Of a stretch of DNA of 64,000 nt, positions 57,989-64,000 are shown piece after piece. Under the pieces are notes generated by a model. It saw only the letters and a program-made list of their open reading frames with translations. It was not told the origin of the DNA and searched no databases. The DNA comes from Pithys albifrons albifrons (taxonomy: Eukaryota; Chordata; Aves; Passeriformes; Thamnophilidae), in NCBI RefSeq assembly GCF_047495875.1, contig NC_092474.1, positions 14,490,200 to 14,554,199 on the forward strand. The letters run 5' to 3'. A program made the translations under genes and the position numbers. The number at the start of each line of letters is the position of its first letter. The stretch's first letter is position 1.

Positions 57989-58681
57989 GTGTGGGTTTAA
58001 CCCTTCTGGAGGAAGACTCTTGAGAGCTACCCAACCTTGAGAAGCTTGAGCTGGGTTTTACAATGAGGTTTTGAGTTTTTTTCTGATTTCTCCCTTCTGT
58101 TTTTCCCTGTGCAGGGTTTAGAGGCAATGACAGCAGGATAGAGCACTGCCTGGCCACAAATCGCTTTCTGTGTCATGTTATTCAATAACAATCAAGTGCT
58201 TACCCACTTAAAAACAAATCCCTCCAAATGAAACAGTCCTGCCTGACATGTTGGATACAGCCCTGGGTGTGCACACAGAAATCAAACAGATTCCCAACAT
58301 GAAAAAATACTTTTTATATTACTATGATGTTAAAGCCTTTTGACTTAGGCTATAAAAAGGCACAGTTGGAAGAAGCATAATGTGGTGGGGAAAATATTTA
58401 AGCCTGTAAAGATCAAGTTTAGGGAGATTTTAGGATTTTCCAAAATCACAATTCGATGCCACCAATATTTGTACAGACCTAACAAGAAAGATTCTCATCT
58501 GCACTGTGGTAAAAGTCCAAATGTTCTTTCCTCTGGCTGCTCTTGCAAACCCTGATACTGATCTGGCAAAGAGGAGCAGAGATGTTTCAGCAGGAAAAGG
58601 TGGCAATGAACTGAAATTATTGCTAATATAAAAATGAGCTGTTTTCATTTCATCCTCCAGGAACAAAACCAATCCTTGTTT
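57989..58681. other. Unique sequence, no gene seen
   Basis: No exon or transposon recognised. Confidence 0.5.
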
Positions 58682-58855
58682 GCCAACAGAAGGGCAAACT
58701 TCCAGAAAGGAAGAAGCACTTGTTTCCAGGTCCTACAACATTTCTGGAAACAGCAGAGAAGGGAAGAAAGGCAAACTTCCAGAAAAGAAAGAGGCACTCA
58801 TTTCCAGGTCCTACAAGGTTTCTGGAAACAGCAGAGAAGGGAAGAACTGTAACCC
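58682..58855. repeat. 77-bp tandem duplication
   Basis: Two copies, offset by 77 bp, share 'gcaaacttccagaaa', 'tttccaggtcctacaa' and 'tttctggaaacagcagagaa'. They differ at several positions, so the duplication is not recent. Confidence 0.88.
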
Positions 58856-59004
58856 CATTGCTCATCACAGCTTTCTGAAGGCAGCACGTGTTTAGAGGCT
58901 CTGGGAATTGCAGTGGTTTCCCATAACAGACACAAAGTGTGGTGCTTTGCAAGAAGAAGTTGGACAGGCTCAGACACAGTGACTTTATGGTCTCTCATTT
59001 ACCA

Positions 59005-59422
59005 TACAAGGATGGTGAAGGGTCTGGAGGAAAAGCCATCTGAGGAGGGCTGAGGGCACTTGGTTTGTTCAGATGGAGAAGAGGAGACTGAGGTCAGACC
59101 CCGCTGGGGTCTGTGGCTCCTTCCAAGGGGCAGGCACTGATCTCTGCTCTGTGGGACCAGGGACAGCACCCAGGGAATGGCTGGAGCTGTGTCAGGGCAG
59201 GGTTAGGATGGATCTCAGGGAAAGGCTCTTCCCCCAGAGGGTGGTGGGCACTGAGCAGGCTCCCCGGGGCAGTGGGCACAGCTCCAAGGCTGCCAGAGCT
59301 CCAGGAGTGTTTGGATGATGCTCTGAGGGACAGGGTGGGATTGTTGGGGTGTCTGTGCAGCACCAGGGGTTGGACTGGATGGTTCCTGTGGGTCCCTTTC
59401 AACTCTGGAGATTCTGTGATTT
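59005..59422 (+). mobile_element. CR1 LINE fragment (group 2)
   Basis: Sense copy from 'gatggtgaagggtctggagg' to 'ctggagattctgtgatttat'. The full 3' end is present. Confidence 0.95.
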
Positions 59423-60099
59423 ATTTAAAGCATTTCCCACTGCAGTTCCTACTGAGAAATGAACTCATGAATCTGCCCTAATGAGCAGCCTGCTCTTGGT
59501 AGTAGGGGGAGATCTGTTCCTCAAAGAGCTCAGCTGAGGTCCTCACCAGTGACCATTACTGAGGGCTCCTGAGAGCAGAGTTCAGTGTTATAAATGCAGG
59601 TGCTGGTGCCAGGTTGGAAAACCAGCCCAGATGGGGACAACTGGGACATCAACTATTCCGGGCCATCCTCTGTGGCCACCTCCCTCTTCAGGTTTTAAAG
59701 CAGGAGACACAGCAAAGAGCCACTGAGGATGAGGGGAGATAAAATGAGACAGAGCAGAAGTAGAAGTATTTCTTCTGGAATCTAGGATTTTATTCAGTAG
59801 ATATGGGGGTAAAATAGTGCTGGGCCCAAAGTCCCTGTTGTTTTCTTCTTTGGTATCTTCGTGGTGCTCTGAACTCCAACATCCAACAGGTTGTGTCACT
59901 GCACTATCAGTGAAGGCCACAGGGTTGGACATGAGGATTACCTGATACACACTGGGTTGTACATCATTCCAGCAGTACTCTTCCACAGAAGAGCCGGAAG
60001 GGAAGCTGGTGGGGAAAGTTGATGGTGGGGGAATCAGGCAGTGCCTGTCCACCTGCAGGGAGCAACTCCAGGCAGTGAGGGTACAACCCTGTCCCAGAG
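59423..60099 (-). other. Unique sequence with an unassigned 170-codon open frame
   Basis: The minus-strand frame ending at 59588 stays open through about 510 bp of non-repetitive DNA before entering antisense CR1. I recognise no domain. A splice-acceptor-like 'tttccccaccag' and a CAG/GTAATC donor-like site occur within it. A frame this long is expected a few times by chance in a window this size. A minus-strand aataaaat about 190 bp from a '...taaca' end also allows it to be an LTR. Confidence 0.3.
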
Positions 60100-60415
60100 C
60101 ACAGAAACAGAATCTGCTGAGTTGGGAGGGACCCACAAGGATCAGCGAGTCCAACTCCTGACCCTGCAGAGGACCATCCCCAGGAGTCACACCCTGTGCC
60201 CCAGAGCATCCGCCAAACACTCCTGGAGCTCTGGCAGCCTTGGGGCTGTGCCCACTGCCCTGGGGAGCCTGTTCAGTGCCCACCACCCTCTGGGGAAAGA
60301 GCCTTTTTCCAAGATATCCAACCTAACCCTGCCCTGACACAGCTCCAGCCATTCCCTGGGTGCTGTCCCTGGTCCCCACAGAGCAGAGATCAGTGCCTGC
60401 CCCTCCACTGCCCCT
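60100..60415 (-). mobile_element. CR1 LINE fragment (group 2)
   Basis: Antisense from 'acagaatctgctgagttggg' to 'agtgcctgcccctccactgc'. It is collinear with the copy at 33050. Confidence 0.95.
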
Positions 60416-61747
60416 CACATTCCTGGTCTCTCGGCTATCAAAGAGGGAGTCAAAGACCAGTATCTGAAGCATTGCTGGTGGTTCCACCAGCTGGAACAGG
60501 AGCAACTTCTAAATCATGACCCAAAGAGAATTCTTGGGGACATGAATAGAAGAGCTGACTCTCCCTCCTGTGCCTGAGCACCAGCCATGGGGGAGCCAAC
60601 CCTCAGGAAAAAAGCTTCATTCACCAGCCTTTAGCATTTTCCATTTCTCAGCCCTGTGTCTTGCTGCTGATTCGATCCAGCTTTTCTCCATCAGGGATTC
60701 CTCACCCTTCCAAGGCTGTGTGCAGTGAGGCAGGTGGAAGGTGGATATTTAAAAGCTTTGCAGGGAGTTGGAGGGTTTCAATTTCACAGTGATGATCAGT
60801 AGAACATGTTGTCTGAGATGAGATTTGATGGTTCTTTGTGCTGGGAGGAACACAAGGTGATGGTTTGGAGATACTTGAAGGTGACACACAGTGGATTGTG
60901 GTGGGTGTTGACACAGGTCAGTGTCCAGTCTGTGTCCAACAAAGCTACCAGTGCCAGCACCACATGGGGCTCAGGGTTGTGTCCCTTCTCAAGGTGTGAA
61001 GATGCCTGACTTAGACCTTTGGGTAATGCTGCACTGTCCTGTGTGCTGGCAGCAAGGGAGGAGCCTCCTGTGATTGGGTTTTACTGCCTGTTAAGGTCAC
61101 ATTTGTATGTGCTGACACATTTGTACCAGAAAAAAAGAAAAAAAGGACAGGGTAGTGAAACAGGACTGGACATTTTCTCAAGAGGAAATGCAACGAGCAG
61201 CAATTTGGAAGAAATCCACTATAACCAGCACAAATCAAAGAGAACAAGGTCCTTGACTGGAGTGGAAACCTCAGTGGCCCCGAACAAGCTTGAGCAAGAT
61301 TCTAAGTCCATGGAGACAAATCCTGACTAGATGTTTGCCTTCCTGAGACTGGAAACAAAGAAGATCTGCAGCCAGTTCTCCAAAGGTGTTTCTAGAGTAT
61401 GATTTGAACCATCTGAGTAACTTGCACAAGAACAGAAAAATAAGCAGCAGGAGCCAGTCTTGACCCCAAGATTTTGGTCTCCTCAAAGAGGAGATTACAC
61501 CAGGAAAAGACAGGACTTGTGCTGGCAGGGATCTGTGCCCAGCCATGCAACCAGGAGAGACCAGGACAGGCCAGGAGAGGCCAAGAGAGACAGGGCTGCA
61601 GGTTACTGTGTCTTGGTAGCCACCACCTTCCTTCTCTGTATGACAGTTGGCATGATGGTGTCTTCCAGCCCATCCTCTCTTGTACCCCCCAGGGCACACC
61701 ATGGGCAGGAAAGGACCCTGCTTTCTGTTCCCAGGAGAAAAGAGGAG
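60416..61747. other. Unique sequence, no gene seen
   Basis: Overlapping frames of 100-160 codons at 61271-61867 lie on both strands and belong to no family I recognise. Confidence 0.45.
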
Positions 61748-61870
61748 AAACATTCAGGGCCAGGTTGGACAGGTTTGACCAGCCTGAGGTACCTGCTCAT
61801 TGCAGGTGTTGGGACTAAATGGCCTTTAGAGCTTCCTTCCAACTCAAACTATTCTGTAATTCTATGATTT
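61748..61870 (+). mobile_element. CR1 3' end (group 1)
   Basis: Sense tail 'ggtgttgggactaaatggcc', 'cttccaactcaaactattct' and 'gtaattctatgatttt'. Only about 120 bp remain. Confidence 0.88.
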
Positions 61871-62294
61871 TGTCCCCTCTCTGCCTGCACTTTGACACAT
61901 TTACTTCTTTGGCCATTGCAGCCCCAATTTTTGGAGGTTTCTGATCTCTGTAACTTTGCTCTTTTAGACAGCAGCATTTTGTCATCAGCAGTGAAGGCAA
62001 TAATCATTCCAGAGCTGCTTCTGTCTTAGGGAAAACTGAAATAATTCTGACCCGGACTTAAAAGAAATGTCATATACCTCAGGCCAATGATGGGAAATTG
62101 ATCCTTGAGCTGACAATTGAACAGTCATGGAGATGTACTTTTGCCACTTGGAAAGGTCATCTTCCCCCTCCTTCCTGTTCTCACACACTCTCAGGGCTGC
62201 CTGGCACGTGCTGTGCAGACTGTGTCTCACATTCTTGGTGACTTCCCAAAATCCATCTCCCAATCCGTCTCTTTCCTTATTAAGAACTATACAA
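61871..62294. other. Unique sequence, no gene seen
   Basis: Nothing recognised. Confidence 0.5.
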
Positions 62295-62490
62295 AAATCA
62301 CAGAATCTCCTGAGTTGGAAGGGACTCACAAGGACCATCCAGTCCAATCCATGGCCCTGCACAGACACCCCAGCAATCTCACCCTGTCCCTGAGAGCATT
62401 GTCCAAACCCTCCTGGAGCTCTGGCAGCCTTGGGGCTGTGCCCACTGCCCTGGGGTGCCCGTTCAGTGCCCACCACCCTCTGGGGGAAGA
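62295..62490 (-). mobile_element. CR1 LINE fragment (group 2)
   Basis: Antisense 'aaaatcacagaatctcctga' to 'gcccaccaccctctggggga', where it ends abruptly. Confidence 0.95.
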
Positions 62491-63339
62491 ACCCAACACT
62501 AGAACGAGCTCATCTCATCTCTGACAGGGTAATACTTCTTGGCCTTGTTCAGGAACTTCTGGGCTCCTGTGCCACCTTTGCCAAGCTGCCCCCTTGCAAC
62601 ACACAGCTTGTGATGCTCTTCCTCATCTGCATGAGCCACAGTGTTGTATTCCCATGACTGTCCCTCCAGCTGTGCTGTTGCCAGGATGCAGCAGTGCTGC
62701 CAGCACAGGAATGCCTGCAGAGAAGGCAGGTGCTGTTCCCCTGGTGCTGCACAGCTGTGTGTCCACACCTGGCAGTGCCCTGCAGAGCAGCCCCATTCAC
62801 ACTTTAGCAGAGAGGCATTTTAATTAATTGTCAACAGTTTTTTAATATATAGATTTAGCAGCTCTGCCTGAGTAAATGCTGTTTGAGAGATTAAATTCTG
62901 TTTGGATTAATGGCCTCTGACAGCTTTTTCTACTTTGCAAACAAAGTGGGTTTGAAGTGTAATAAAACAGAGCGTGGGATGCATTGAACATGGAGAGCTG
63001 CTGGAATTGGCAGCCAAGTCAAACCTCACCAGCCTCCACCCAGAGGAGCCCTCAGACAAACACACCTTCCAGGCACAAAGGTGTTTATCTCATGTAGCTT
63101 GTGCTCTCGAAAGGCCTCCATCTCCCTTACAGTTGCTTGTGACAAGGCTCAGCAGTGGTGTGTGCAAAGTTATTCAAGACAGGCTCTGCAGGCTGTGGGA
63201 CTGACACCTGCAGCCACTGCACCAGGCACATGCTGGGCAGCTCTGAGCTCCTCGTGCTGTGCTGGAGAGACCAACCCACATAAACAGGGGAGATTTAATT
63301 CCCAGGAAATGCCAAAGAGGACACGATGCTGATCCTGGG
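62491..63339. other. Unique sequence, weak conserved-element candidate
   Basis: Positions 62820-62960 are AT-rich, with ttaattaattgtcaa, gattaaat and ggattaatgg homeodomain-type words. No exon was recognised elsewhere in the block. Confidence 0.42.
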
Positions 63340-63620
63340 TTATAAAAGACTTTGGTCACCTCAACATAAAAAAGATATGAAGCCATTTAAGAGTGTCCAG
63401 AGGATAAAGAAGGTGGGGAAGGGTGTTTGGGCACTGACCAGGCTCTCCAGGGCAGTGGGCACAGCCCCAGGGCTGCCAGAGCTCCGGGAGTGTTTGGATG
63501 ATCCTCTCAAGCACAGGGTGTGACTCTTGGAGATGGTCCTGTGCAGGGCCAGGAGTTGGACTCAGTGATCCTTGTGGGTTCCTTCCAACTCAGCAGATTC
63601 TGGGATTCTGTGATTTTTCA
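63340..63620 (+). mobile_element. CR1 LINE fragment (group 2), internally deleted
   Basis: Sense copy. The early part 'agtgtccagaggataaagaa' jumps directly to 'gggcactgaccaggctctcc', losing about 240 bp relative to other copies. It ends 'attctgggattctgtgattt'. Confidence 0.92.
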
Positions 63621-64000
63621 GCCACTGGTGTCTGCACAGGGGCTTTGCTCAGAGCACACCTGCTCTGTTCATCTGTCACCATTCAGAGCTGCAGGACTTC
63701 CTGAGCCTCCTGCTCGTGGCATCTGAGAGTTACAACCCCTGAAAACATCAAGACAAGATCCAGGAAAATCAGTAGCTGCAAAGTCACTTCAGAGGAACAG
63801 TTACTCATATTGTACTTTTAACGAACTTGTTGAATTTCTAAGTGTTTTAAAGTATAGACTCAAGAACCCTTAATGTGTGTATGTTTTATTCATGAAAATG
63901 GAACTTCAAGACATTAAAGAACACGGTTTGTATGACAGTTTTATGAACTTAAATGAATGATTTTAACAAAGGACTCAAAATGTATTAGGAAGTAATTATC
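63621..64000. other. Unique sequence to window end, no gene seen
   Basis: AT-rich after 63780. Nothing recognised. Confidence 0.5.

Noticed and set aside
57044..58157. Frames of about 300-355 codons on both strands
   Set aside because: A hexamer polypurine array has no stop codons in most frames. Gly/Arg/Lys/Glu or Ser/Pro/Phe/Leu repeats are its automatic translation.
59700..59850. Fragment of AMP-activated kinase beta subunit
   Set aside because: A short ILPP-x-LL stretch looked similar to the end of that protein, but the preceding sequence and the remaining C-terminus do not match. Treated as coincidence.

Overview
ORGANISM. This is vertebrate nuclear DNA and almost certainly bird DNA. 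It carries about 35 five-prime-truncated CR1 LINE fragments with the avian ATTCTGTG-type 3' end, and many LTRs flanked by 5-bp target duplications. At 55377-55551 a tRNA-Ile head is joined to a CR1 tail; I recognise this as TguSINE1, a SINE known from passerines. A perching bird, probably a songbird, is the best reading. The species, chromosome and neighbouring genes cannot be told from the window.

GENE CONTENT. I find no protein-coding gene, functional tRNA, rRNA or CRISPR array that I can support. The long open frames lie in tandem repeats (2516-3787, 9551-10651 and 57044-58157), in antisense CR1, or in LTRs. The window is best read as intergenic or deep-intronic sequence. One unique-sequence frame (59588-60099, minus strand) deserves a homology check.

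LAYOUT. 1-7 kb: CR1, an 18-bp minisatellite and a CpG-rich, regulatory-looking block (3790-4330). 7-11 kb: a 5S rRNA-derived SINE, then a 35-bp minisatellite split by a solo LTR. 11-24 kb: CR1 fragments, a solo LTR (17267-17893), a 44-bp minisatellite and a related LTR (21493-22208). 24-32 kb: an AT-rich conserved-element candidate, an LTR inside a CR1, another LTR, and an LTR-in-LTR nest (30287-31543). 32-40 kb: CR1 fragments and candidate enhancers with TAATC inverted pairs. 40-44 kb: an LTR-like element, an LTR holding two 5S-derived SINE copies, and another solo LTR. 44-57 kb: CR1 fragments, a solo LTR and TguSINE1 inside CR1. 57-64 kb: an 838-bp polypurine (GGGGAA)n tract, a tandem duplication and more CR1.

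HOW IT FITS TOGETHER. Several insertions sit inside others and give relative ages. CR1 predates family-B LTRs and TguSINE1. Family-B LTRs predate at least one family-A LTR. LTR-C predates the 5S-derived SINEs. The 35-bp minisatellite predates LTR-G. The least expected element is the 5S-derived SINE: three copies of about 290-310 bp, one with a 10-bp target-site duplication, each with a 5S-like internal promoter region, a conserved 10-bp inverted repeat, and a tail that is neither CR1-like nor poly(A).
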